From positions 4,569,404-4,633,403 of the forward strand of contig NZ_CP042914.1 of NCBI RefSeq assembly GCF_008065135.1: a DNA stretch of 64,000 bases, given 5' to 3'. The notes under the pieces were generated by a model. The model did no database searches. It worked only from the letters and a program-made list of their open reading frames with translations, and was not told the DNA's origin. Made by a program: the position numbers and the translations under genes. Below are positions 9,975-17,570 of the stretch, one piece after another (within the stretch, counting starts at the first letter, position 1; each line of letters begins with the position of its first letter). This stretch comes from Roseimaritima ulvae. GTDB lineage: Bacteria > Planctomycetota > Planctomycetia > Pirellulales > Pirellulaceae.

Positions 9975-10322
9975 ATGAAACGCTTTCTCGCCATCGCCGC
10001 TCTCACGGCAGGATTGTTTGCCTTCGCCGGAACCTCCAACGCCACGGCAGCAGACTACTTCCACGGCGGTCACCATGGATACGGCGGCGGACATCATGGT
10101 AGCTATCACCACGGCGGCTTCAGTCACTCTCCCATTCAAACGTATCCCCGTTACGGCTACCAATCGAACTACGGCGGTCATGGATACGGCCAAACGTATC
10201 GACCGCAATACCAGCAACCCTACGCACCGACGTATCGCGCGCCATCGAGGCGACAGCACGGTGGATTGCATATCGACATCGGACGTTTTCATGTTCTAGG
10301 TGTTGGCGGACACCACCACTAA
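9975..10322 (+). CDS. Secreted Gly/His/Tyr-rich protein
   Basis: A 115-residue protein with a clear signal peptide (MKRFLAIAALTAGLFAFAG, cleaved near ATAAD). It is followed by a low-complexity region rich in His, Gly and Tyr with repeated HHG and GGHG units, and by a short ordered end containing GLHIDIGRFHVLG. The composition suggests extracytoplasmic metal binding, in keeping with the metal-efflux genes around it. No enzymatic domain is present. It is followed at once by a hairpin terminator. Confidence 0.72.
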   Translation: MKRFLAIAALTAGLFAFAGTSNATAADYFHGGHHGYGGGHHGSYHHGGFSHSPIQTYPRYGYQSNYGGHGYGQTYRPQYQQPYAPTYRAPSRRQHGGLHIDIGRFHVLGVGGHHH

Positions 10323-10354
10323 GCGGCTACCACCGAGTAGCCGCCAAATTTTGA
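10323..10354 (+). terminator. Hairpin terminator
   Basis: GCGGCTAC (10323-10330) pairs with GTAGCCGC (10337-10344) across a six-base loop, followed by an AT-rich CAAATTTT stretch. A second small hairpin, GTGAGA-TTCG-TCTCAC, lies at 10363-10378. The T-run is short, so termination may be partial. Confidence 0.62.
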
Positions 10355-10469
10355 AACACCGCGTGAGATTCGTCTCACACGGTTCGTGTGAAGAAGCTTT
10401 CAGAAGCGCGGCCGGCAGGGCAGGCGGCTTAACGATTTCGATGAAACATTTACAAAGAGTCTGAAAAAC

Positions 10470-11216
10470 ATGCCGACCCAATCCATTGCCATATCCGCCG
10501 TAGCCTTTCTTTTTGCCATCTATTTCGCTGAGCCTGTCGCTGCTCAATATCACCACGATCACGAGTTCCACCATGGCGGCGTTGACGGGCACGCTCACGA
10601 CTACCGTCACGGCTTTTATCACCACGCAGATCACTATTGTCAGGACTATGGTGGTCATGCTCACTACCACGACAATTACTATTTGGGACATAGCGGGCTT
10701 GATACGTACTGTCCAGCGACTAGCGATTGTCCCTCACAATATCAACCGCGAGCCGCACTTGGATCGCCCTATCTAGGCGACAGAAGTTTTCAGAACGTTC
10801 CTTTCAATGATGCACCGACATACGACGAAGGGAGTCTTGTTCAGCCCCACGATCGCGCTGGCCACGATCACGACAGCGATTCGTACGATGGTCACTCGCA
10901 TGGCCCTGTGAGTCCGGGCGGTGCAGTCGCGCCATCTGATCGCGGCTATCTTGCGCCACCCTCGTTGCCTTCCGCTTCCACCGGCAACTTTTCGTCTCAG
11001 CAGGATTTTCTTCGAGACCAGTATCGTCGCGATGATTCGCGTCCGATTGCCAGCCCACCCCCATCAACGTTTGCTCCAGGGCCTGTCGCACCGCCGAGCC
11101 GAAGTAACCAAAGCCAATTCGACTCTCCACTCCCATCGACATCGCAAAGAGACCCGTCGGTCCAGCCTTCCGATGGCTCCATTCGTATCGACACACCTCC
11201 GCCCGCATCGTTTTGA
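10470..11216 (+). CDS. Secreted His-rich protein with Pro/Ser-rich tail
   Basis: A 248-residue protein. A signal peptide (MPTQSIAISAVAFLFAIYF, cleaved near PVAAQ) precedes about 65 residues dense in His, Asp and Tyr. The rest is disordered and rich in Pro, Ser and Asp, with further HDHDSD and DGHSHG clusters. It is probably a metal-binding extracytoplasmic protein and sits just downstream of a similar His-rich gene in the same direction. No known domain was recognised. Confidence 0.68.
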   Translation: MPTQSIAISAVAFLFAIYFAEPVAAQYHHDHEFHHGGVDGHAHDYRHGFYHHADHYCQDYGGHAHYHDNYYLGHSGLDTYCPATSDCPSQYQPRAALGSPYLGDRSFQNVPFNDAPTYDEGSLVQPHDRAGHDHDSDSYDGHSHGPVSPGGAVAPSDRGYLAPPSLPSASTGNFSSQQDFLRDQYRRDDSRPIASPPPSTFAPGPVAPPSRSNQSQFDSPLPSTSQRDPSVQPSDGSIRIDTPPPASF

Positions 11217-11322
11217 GAAAGTGCGACAAGGTCATCGAGCGTGATGCGATGTCGGCAGGGAATCAGAGATCGACTCGACCTTGCCCAAGAATCAGACGCG
11301 CGTAGTTCATAACGGCGCGTCG

Positions 11323-11883
11323 TCAACGACGGCGTCCGAAAAAACGACCGACGCGATTGCAATACTCTCGGTAGTCGTCCCCATGAAGTTTCTCAAGCCA
11401 CGATTCTTCGGCGAAGGGCGTGAGCACGAACGCCACGATTCCACCTAGACATAACGGGATCGTAAATGCCGAGGCGGAAAGGATCGCCCAGCCACAGATG
11501 ATGGCGATGTCGCCAATGTATTGCGGGTTGCGGCTGTACCGATAAAGTCCGCCGGTTATCAGCGGTCCTTTGCTGCCCGAGGTTGTCTTCAAGCTCAATT
11601 GCCGAACTCCGGCCCATGCGAGGGCATTTCCTCCGACAATCATCGCCACGCCAACTGGCCAGCGAATGGCAGCAGGCCAGCGGAGGCTATTCCAATCGAG
11701 CAGGCCAACCGCAATCAAACCGCCGAATGAGAGAAGCGTCAGAAGCCAAACAAAGTAGTACTGCCACGCCTGTTGTGCCGGTGGCGGCCAGATGCGTTTT
11801 GATGGCCGCCTGACAGAATACGCGAGAATCCCAATGACTCCGCTGAGCAGGGTCGCGGTCAAAATGAATAGACCTAATAGCAT
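11323..11883 (-). CDS. Isoprenylcysteine/phospholipid methyltransferase-family membrane protein
   Basis: A 186-residue polytopic membrane protein with about five hydrophobic segments. The C-terminal signature of the PEMT/ICMT group is present: GGLYRYSRNPQYIGD, then a membrane segment, then EESWLEKLHGDDYREYCNRVGRF. The family transfers methyl groups from SAM at the membrane; the substrate cannot be told from sequence. Members often lie in metal-resistance clusters. It follows the P-type ATPase gene in the same direction after about 170 bases. Confidence 0.85.
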   Translation of the reverse strand: MLLGLFILTATLLSGVIGILAYSVRRPSKRIWPPPAQQAWQYYFVWLLTLLSFGGLIAVGLLDWNSLRWPAAIRWPVGVAMIVGGNALAWAGVRQLSLKTTSGSKGPLITGGLYRYSRNPQYIGDIAIICGWAILSASAFTIPLCLGGIVAFVLTPFAEESWLEKLHGDDYREYCNRVGRFFGRRR

Positions 11884-12053
11884 GACAATACTCGCGTCTG
11901 GCTCTTAATGACAACACTCTCACAATGGCAACGCCATATATTACATATTGTCTTCAAGAGCACTCATTGACAATGATTTGACTAGCAGTCGCGTATTGCT
12001 CGGTTGTCTCGTTCCCTACAACCTGTCCCGCCGGTTGGCGTGGCTGTTTTGAT

Positions 12054-14192
12054 TCAACTGCGTAGAAGCCGTAATCCATTGGCGATCACCAACAGGGAGG
12101 CTCCCATGTCGGAGGCGATGGCGGCCCACAGCGATGCCAGTCCCATCAGGGTCAGCACGACGAACAACGCCTTGATCGCCAGTGAGAACCAGATGTTCTG
12201 GCGAATAATCGACAGCGTTCGCCGAGAGTGTTTGATCAACCAAGGCAACTTGGATAGGTCGTCCGACATTAACGCGATGTCCGCTGTTTCAATCGCCGCG
12301 TCACTGCCTGCTGCGCCCATTGCGAGTCCCAACGAAGCCCGAGCTAGTGCGGGTGCATCGTTGACGCCGTCGCCGATCATTGCAACGTGCTCGTAACGCG
12401 AAACGAGATCCTCGACGGCCTTGACCTTGTCTTCGGGTAACAATTCCGCATGGACTTCGTCGATACCGGCTTCTTTGCCGATCGCTTGGGCTGTGCCTTC
12501 GTTGTCGCCCGTTAGCATCACGATTAGCTTGACGCCAACTTGGTGCAACGCCTTGATCGCCTCGCGAGTCTCTTCGCGGATCGCATCGGCCAGCGTGATG
12601 AAGCCGCAAACGTGCTCGTCATTGCCGACCACCACCACGGTTCGACCGGCCTCTTGCATCGCTTCGAGTTGCTGATGAACCTCCGGTGTCTCATGTCTGC
12701 GTTGTTCCAGATAGCGATGCGAACCGAGCCAGTAGCTTTTACCATTAATGACCCCGGTCGCGCCCTTGCCTTGAATCGTCTCAAACGATTCGGCTGGTGG
12801 CATCGTCATGCCGCGTTTCTTGGTCTCATCAACGATGGCTCGTGCGAGCGGATGGTTGCTATTCAGCTCCAAGGCTCCGGCACGCATCAGCAAATCTTCT
12901 TCGTCATGTCCGTTCATCGGCACGACGTCGATCACTTCCGGGGCTCCCTTGGTCAGCGTGCCGGTCTTGTCCATCGCGATCGCGACCAGCTTTCCGGGCA
13001 GTTCGATGAACACGCCTCCTTTGACCAGGATTCCTTGGCGAGCCGCTGCGGCCAACGCAGCAACTACCGAGACGGGCGTCGAGATGACCAGAGCACACGG
13101 ACAAGCGATGACCAACAACACGAGCGACCGATACATCCAAACCGACCAAGACTGTCCGAGTAGTAACGGCGGAAGAAGAAGCATCAACAGAGCGCCTGCC
13201 AGCACCAGCGGAGTGTAGACCGCTGCGAATTTCTCGACCCATCTCTCTGACGGCGCCCGCTTCGATCCGGCGTCGCCGACCATTTGAATGATGCGGGCCA
13301 GCGTTGTATCCTCCGCCGCTCTGGTGCTCCGCATCTCCAGCAAGCCGTCTCCATTGATCGTGCCCGCGAACAATTCGTCCCCGACCTGCTTTTCGACCGG
13401 CACGCTTTCACCGGTGATCGGTGCTTGATTGACGTCGCTGTTGCCGCCGACGAGTTCGCCATCGAGAGGGATTTTCTCGCCGGGACGAATCACGAGCGTT
13501 GATCCGACCGGAACGTCCGCGGGCGGGACGTCGCGAACTTCACCGGATTCGTCGCGCAGGTGAGCGATTGGCGGCGTCAGGTCCATCAGCGAAGCGATCG
13601 CCCGTCTCGCCCGACCGATGCTCCATGATTCCAGTAGCAACGATAAAGAAAACAAGAATGCGACCGTCGCCCCCTCAAACCATTCGCCGATCGCGATCGC
13701 TCCGACTACCGCGATCGACATCAATAAGTTCATGTCAGGGCGCAAGGTGAGCAGCGACCGCCAGGCTTTCGGCAGCACCAAGTACAGAGCTGCCAATATG
13801 CCCACAAGATAGCAAGCCATCGCACGCGTCGCGACATCGTCATCGAAGCCGCCCGAGAGTAGATGAACCACCAGACCGATTCCACCGAATGCGCCGCTGG
13901 TTGCGGTCATCATCGCGCGTTGATGGCTCTCCCAAAAAGATTTTTTGTCGGATGACTGACCCACGTTCTCCCATCTCTTGGCCTCCAACCCTGTCCGCTC
14001 GATCGCGGCCAGCACGTCACCGGCGGTAACGTCAACGCCGTCGAGATCGATCGTCAGGCGGGCGTTGAGTAAGTCGAAACCCAGACGCTCATCACCACCG
14101 AGCAGCGGCTTCAATTCCCGTTTGATCAGCGCGACTTCTTCGGCGCAGTCCATGCCGAAAATCTTTAGCTCCATGTTGTTGCCATCACTCAT
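12054..14192 (-). CDS. zntA: Zn/Cd/Pb-exporting P1B-2-type ATPase
   Basis: A 712-residue heavy-metal P-type ATPase. It has an N-terminal HMA domain (residues 7-70), eight membrane helices, the actuator motif TGES, the CPC metal motif in ACPCALVIS, the phosphorylation site DKTGTLTKG, the SNHPLA His-Pro motif and GDGVNDAPAL. The P1B-2 selectivity marks for Zn, Cd and Pb are visible: AIKALF in helix 7 and SDMGAS in helix 8. The HMA motif is GMDCAEE, so only one Cys (Cys16) with a nearby Glu replaces the usual CxxC. The start at 14192 overlaps the stop of the upstream CDF gene by eight bases. It exports metal from the cytoplasm to the periplasm. Confidence 0.93.
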   Translation of the reverse strand: MSDGNNMELKIFGMDCAEEVALIKRELKPLLGGDERLGFDLLNARLTIDLDGVDVTAGDVLAAIERTGLEAKRWENVGQSSDKKSFWESHQRAMMTATSGAFGGIGLVVHLLSGGFDDDVATRAMACYLVGILAALYLVLPKAWRSLLTLRPDMNLLMSIAVVGAIAIGEWFEGATVAFLFSLSLLLESWSIGRARRAIASLMDLTPPIAHLRDESGEVRDVPPADVPVGSTLVIRPGEKIPLDGELVGGNSDVNQAPITGESVPVEKQVGDELFAGTINGDGLLEMRSTRAAEDTTLARIIQMVGDAGSKRAPSERWVEKFAAVYTPLVLAGALLMLLLPPLLLGQSWSVWMYRSLVLLVIACPCALVISTPVSVVAALAAAARQGILVKGGVFIELPGKLVAIAMDKTGTLTKGAPEVIDVVPMNGHDEEDLLMRAGALELNSNHPLARAIVDETKKRGMTMPPAESFETIQGKGATGVINGKSYWLGSHRYLEQRRHETPEVHQQLEAMQEAGRTVVVVGNDEHVCGFITLADAIREETREAIKALHQVGVKLIVMLTGDNEGTAQAIGKEAGIDEVHAELLPEDKVKAVEDLVSRYEHVAMIGDGVNDAPALARASLGLAMGAAGSDAAIETADIALMSDDLSKLPWLIKHSRRTLSIIRQNIWFSLAIKALFVVLTLMGLASLWAAIASDMGASLLVIANGLRLLRS

Positions 14193-14829
14193 TGTCGTGG
14201 TCTTCGTCGATTTGAACCCGCCATGCGTCACGACCTGACTCGTAGGCTTCCCAAGCGACATAGGGAACAATCAATAGCGCAGCGAGTGGATCGGCCCACC
14301 ACCAACCTTGCCACTGAACCAGCCCAATGCCGACCAAGACGACAATGGTCTGGTACTCGCAAATCATCGTGTCGATGGCGTCGTATTTCAGCGTCGCCGA
14401 ATCTGTCTTCTTTCCATAGTGATGCTTGCCCCACGCCAGCGTCGGGTTGACCACCAACGACACCAGCAAAATGCCTATGCCCCACCATGACATCGATGCA
14501 GCGTCTTGGCTGATGAACTTGCTGATCGCCTCGTAGCAGATGAAAAGGACCGCGATCGTAAACGCAGTCGATAGTACACCCAACGCGATCTTTTTTCGCT
14601 TCCGCTTCGCTCGCTCGTCGATTCCTTTGGCTACGCCGTTTAACTGCCAAATCATAAACGCGGCGGAATTCGCTTCGACGATGCTGTCAACGCCCCAACT
14701 GATCAATGCCGAACTGCCCGTCATGAACCCAGCCGTCAGTGAGATAGCCACCTCGATGATGTTGTAGATCAAGCTGGCAATCTCGACGTTGCGGCCTTTG
14801 CGAATCAACTTGGTTCGGTTATCGCTCAT
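14185..14829 (-). CDS. Cation diffusion facilitator-type transporter
   Basis: A 214-residue membrane protein with about five or six helices. It shows the paired acidic metal sites of the CDF family: WGVDSIVEANS in an early helix and KYDAIDTMI in a later one. It lacks the long cytoplasmic C-terminal domain of classic CDF proteins, ending soon after the last helix with an acidic tail. The start at 14829 forms an ATGA overlap with the P450 stop. It probably exports a divalent metal by proton exchange, in the same transcript as the P1B-2 ATPase. Confidence 0.82.
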   Translation of the reverse strand: MSDNRTKLIRKGRNVEIASLIYNIIEVAISLTAGFMTGSSALISWGVDSIVEANSAAFMIWQLNGVAKGIDERAKRKRKKIALGVLSTAFTIAVLFICYEAISKFISQDAASMSWWGIGILLVSLVVNPTLAWGKHHYGKKTDSATLKYDAIDTMICEYQTIVVLVGIGLVQWQGWWWADPLAALLIVPYVAWEAYESGRDAWRVQIDEDHDNE

Positions 14830-16085
14830 CCATTTCTTCCAGCCGATCGGGCGTTTGTCATGACAAAATGTTCGGCAGGAATTGCGGGAAGGCGAGTCAT
14901 CGCAATTTGTAAGTCTTGTGCCGGTACATCGTAAACGCATCCACTGACCAGCAAATCTGATGCCACTTTCATTTGCTCGATCGCGATCCATTCACCGGGG
15001 CAACGATGGTTTTCGTAGTGATCGCCTCCGCCTTGAGGTATCAGTGTAAACGGGTTGCCGTCCCATTCGCGGAAACGCTCTGGATCGAACTCGTCCGGTC
15101 GATCCCAGATACGTGGATCATGGTTGGTACCGTATAAATCCAGCAGTACCTTGCGTCCGCTGGGAAAGTGGTAACCCTGCCACTCGAACGATTCTTTAGC
15201 CTTCGCTCCGGCAAACGGAAAAAATGGGTAGTAACGCCGGACCTCTTGGACGAAGCAATGCAAATCATCGGGGGAGCCATCGGCAAGCTGTTCGCGAATC
15301 ACGGGATGCTCGTGTAAGGCGTGCGCACACTGGACGATGTAAACCGAAACCGCAACGGTTGGACGCAGGATGTTATTTAGCTCGACCGCAGCGATTTGAG
15401 CATCGAGCAAGTTTCCATCGAGATCGCGATGGTTGGCGACGATGAACGCGGCAGTGTCTTCGGGAGGTTGATAGGTTCCAGTACGAATTTGTTTGATAAT
15501 TCCACGCAGCCAAGCTTCATTGCGTTTTCGGGCCAGCCGCGCCCACCAATGCTTTGGGCCGATGTTACCCGCATAGTCGAAAAGTGCTACCAGCTCGCTA
15601 GTCCTTCGAGCCACATCGGCGGGATCGAGCGGCACGCCCGCCCATTGGCACACCGCTTCGGTCAGAACCTCTTGAGCCTGCCGGTAAAGTACCACCCGAT
15701 CTTTTCGTGACCATTGCAACACTCGACGGTTCCAAATGTTGCGAGCGAGTTGAGTAAGTCCACCGATTTTGTCTTCGGTCAGCAACGACATGAACATCAT
15801 CTTGCGATGGCAGTGTGCTTTGCCGTCCATGCCCTGCACGCCGCCACGGCCGAACAGCGTTTTTGCGATTCGTGACGGAGCGACACCGACACGGGAGAAA
15901 CGCGAGGTATCGTAGAAAACCTTGGCGGCTTCCTCGCCTCGAATGCAGATCACCTTTTGCAGCAGCAGCCGAGTCTCAAATGCATCGGTGTTGAGCGTCT
16001 CACATCGCGACGATATGAATCGGTAGGGATCGCGTGCGAGTGCGAGTGTGCTGTCCAGATTAGTTTCAATAGGCAATTCACTCAT
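14826..16085 (-). CDS. CYP152-type cytochrome P450 (fatty-acid peroxygenase family)
   Basis: A 419-residue soluble P450. The haem ligand is Cys362 in ENHRCPGEW, preceded by the typical FTLIPQGGGD. The CYP152 hallmarks are visible: GVQGMDGKAH, with Gln84 at the position that is Gln85 in the Bacillus beta-hydroxylase and His85 in OleT, and the substrate-carboxylate Arg in NILRPTVAVS. It should therefore act on fatty acids with hydrogen peroxide and, by its Gln, favour hydroxylation over decarboxylation; that last step is inference. It overlaps the thioredoxin gene upstream and the CDF gene downstream by four bases each, so it is locked into a metal operon, an unusual setting. Confidence 0.88.
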   Translation of the reverse strand: MSELPIETNLDSTLALARDPYRFISSRCETLNTDAFETRLLLQKVICIRGEEAAKVFYDTSRFSRVGVAPSRIAKTLFGRGGVQGMDGKAHCHRKMMFMSLLTEDKIGGLTQLARNIWNRRVLQWSRKDRVVLYRQAQEVLTEAVCQWAGVPLDPADVARRTSELVALFDYAGNIGPKHWWARLARKRNEAWLRGIIKQIRTGTYQPPEDTAAFIVANHRDLDGNLLDAQIAAVELNNILRPTVAVSVYIVQCAHALHEHPVIREQLADGSPDDLHCFVQEVRRYYPFFPFAGAKAKESFEWQGYHFPSGRKVLLDLYGTNHDPRIWDRPDEFDPERFREWDGNPFTLIPQGGGDHYENHRCPGEWIAIEQMKVASDLLVSGCVYDVPAQDLQIAMTRLPAIPAEHFVMTNARSAGRNG

Positions 16086-16534
16086 CTTGATCCCTCTTCC
16101 ACCAAATGATCCGATAGAGCTTCCAACAACTCTTCGCGGCTTTGCGTCCCAACAAGTCTTTGCACCTCGATTCCGTCAACGAATATTAGCAGCGTTGGAT
16201 ATTTGTCGATGTCGTATTTCTCTTTGATGAACGGGTTTTGTTCTATATTCAGCTCTGCAACTTTCACCCTGCCCGACAACTCTGATGCAAGTTCACGAAC
16301 CGTCGGCTTCATGGCGATGCAAGGCTGACACCAAGGTGCCCACATGTCGACCAATGCAGGAAGCTCGCTTTCGATGACCTCACTTTGAAAAGTCTCGTCG
16401 GTCAATTGTACGGGATCGTTGTCATTCAAGGATGCGGTGTCATTCTCCGGCGACGAATCGCGGGTGCATCCGGCGGCGAGCAAAACAAGAACGACAAGAG
16501 TCCTCGTGGAGTAGTGGTGATTCGCAAATCGCAT
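16082..16534 (-). CDS. Thioredoxin-domain lipoprotein
   Basis: A 150-residue protein. The start at 16534 gives a lipoprotein signal peptide with lipobox LLAAGC. The thioredoxin fold follows with the active site WAPWCQPC, then YPTLLIFVDG, which carries the cis-Pro. It should be anchored in a membrane facing the periplasm and reduce or exchange disulfides there, possibly keeping the Cys-rich metal-binding proteins of this island functional. Its stop overlaps the P450 start (ATGA). A longer start at 16597 would lose the signal peptide. Confidence 0.88.
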   Translation of the reverse strand: MRFANHHYSTRTLVVLVLLAAGCTRDSSPENDTASLNDNDPVQLTDETFQSEVIESELPALVDMWAPWCQPCIAMKPTVRELASELSGRVKVAELNIEQNPFIKEKYDIDKYPTLLIFVDGIEVQRLVGTQSREELLEALSDHLVEEGSR

Positions 16535-16628
16535 AAGGCGGTACTCGGTTCGGATAATGATTCCCCAACGACCGCCGATGCGAAGGTTTCCTCGCATCGA
16601 CGGCAGACGAACAATCCGTCGGTGTGGA

Positions 16629-16985
16629 CTATTGCTTCGGCTTGCACTTAAATGTTCCGCTCGGGCCTTCGAGCTTCACGGGTTCCTTACCAGCTTTTTC
16701 GATCGCTTCCCACAACTGGAGCGGCGACAGCGTCGCGCTGCGCTTGGGGACGATGATCGCGGTCTTGGACTTAACATCAGTCTTGACGCTGCCGACACCG
16801 CGCACTTCGGTCAATTTCTCCGCCACTTTCTTGGCACAGCTCTCACAGGTGAGAACCTTCAAGGTGACGGTGGTTTTGGTCGTCGATGCGTTAACGGCAT
16901 CGGTGGCACTGGCAACACGGCTTTGGGTCATCATGCAAACGGCAAGAGCGAACGCCAGGGCAAGGCAAAGGGGGGTACGGTACAT
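16629..16985 (-). CDS. Secreted MerP-like heavy-metal-associated (HMA) protein
   Basis: A 118-residue protein. The start at 16985 gives a signal peptide (MYRTPLCLALAFALAVCMM, cleaved near VASAT). One HMA domain follows (about residues 39-103) with the metal site LTCESCAKK (Cys47, Cys50). It should bind soft metals in the periplasm, as MerP does. It lies between the Cys-rich lipoprotein and the thioredoxin gene in one direction and is probably part of the same transcript. Confidence 0.85.
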   Translation of the reverse strand: MYRTPLCLALAFALAVCMMTQSRVASATDAVNASTTKTTVTLKVLTCESCAKKVAEKLTEVRGVGSVKTDVKSKTAIIVPKRSATLSPLQLWEAIEKAGKEPVKLEGPSGTFKCKPKQ

Positions 16986-17168
16986 TTTCAGTTTCAGTTT
17001 CCGTTCAGGTAACAAACTTAATCTCTCAATTGGTCGGTCCTTTCGGATGGGCGCTAGGTGTCACATGGCGTCCTCCTTGGGAGTTGGGAGTAAAATCGTG
17101 GCTGGGGGCAAGCGCCTTCAACGGGCTGGTCGAAGCCACTACACCCCCAACCACTTGGCCTGCACAAA

Positions 17169-17531
17169 TTACTCGGTGGGTTCGGGCGGTTGGTGACCGG
17201 TCTTCGCTTCGTAACGTGCGACAAATTTTTCGGCGCGTTTGGGGCTGCAAATGAAGCACTGCGACTCGGGACGGTCGTGCTCGTCGCACCAATCGCCCTT
17301 CTCTTTGAACTCGGCCACCAAGGTTTTGTCGCATCGAGCACACTCGCCCTCGGGCACGCCGTGTTCGACACACCACCAACCGCCGTGGCTGAGATCCACA
17401 TTGGTTGCCGCCACCGGTTCCGAATCACCGGGTTCGGTGGCGACGTCGCTTTTGCTGCAACCGGAAAATACCACGGCGGCAGCGGCCAATCCGGCCAGCG
17501 ATAGCCCATGAAAGTCTTTCATCCAATTCAT
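17169..17531 (-). CDS. Cys-rich metal-binding lipoprotein
   Basis: A 120-residue protein. The start at 17531 gives a signal peptide with lipobox FSGC (Cys25). Two copies of a Cys/His module follow: WCVEHGVPEGECARC (residues 53-67) and WCDEHDRPESQCFIC (81-95). The same module occurs twice in the RND adaptor at 20820-22511. It probably binds metal in the periplasm and hands it to the pump. It lies 40 bases downstream of the CusA-like pump gene. Confidence 0.78.
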   Translation of the reverse strand: MNWMKDFHGLSLAGLAAAAVVFSGCSKSDVATEPGDSEPVAATNVDLSHGGWWCVEHGVPEGECARCDKTLVAEFKEKGDWCDEHDRPESQCFICSPKRAEKFVARYEAKTGHQPPEPTE

Positions 17532-17570
17532 CTTCACAATCAATCTCCTTCGGCTTGGCCGAATCAAGGG

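Noticed and set aside
16629-16985. A full mer (mercury) operon
   Set aside because: Only a MerP-like protein is present; no MerA reductase, MerT or MerR gene is seen.
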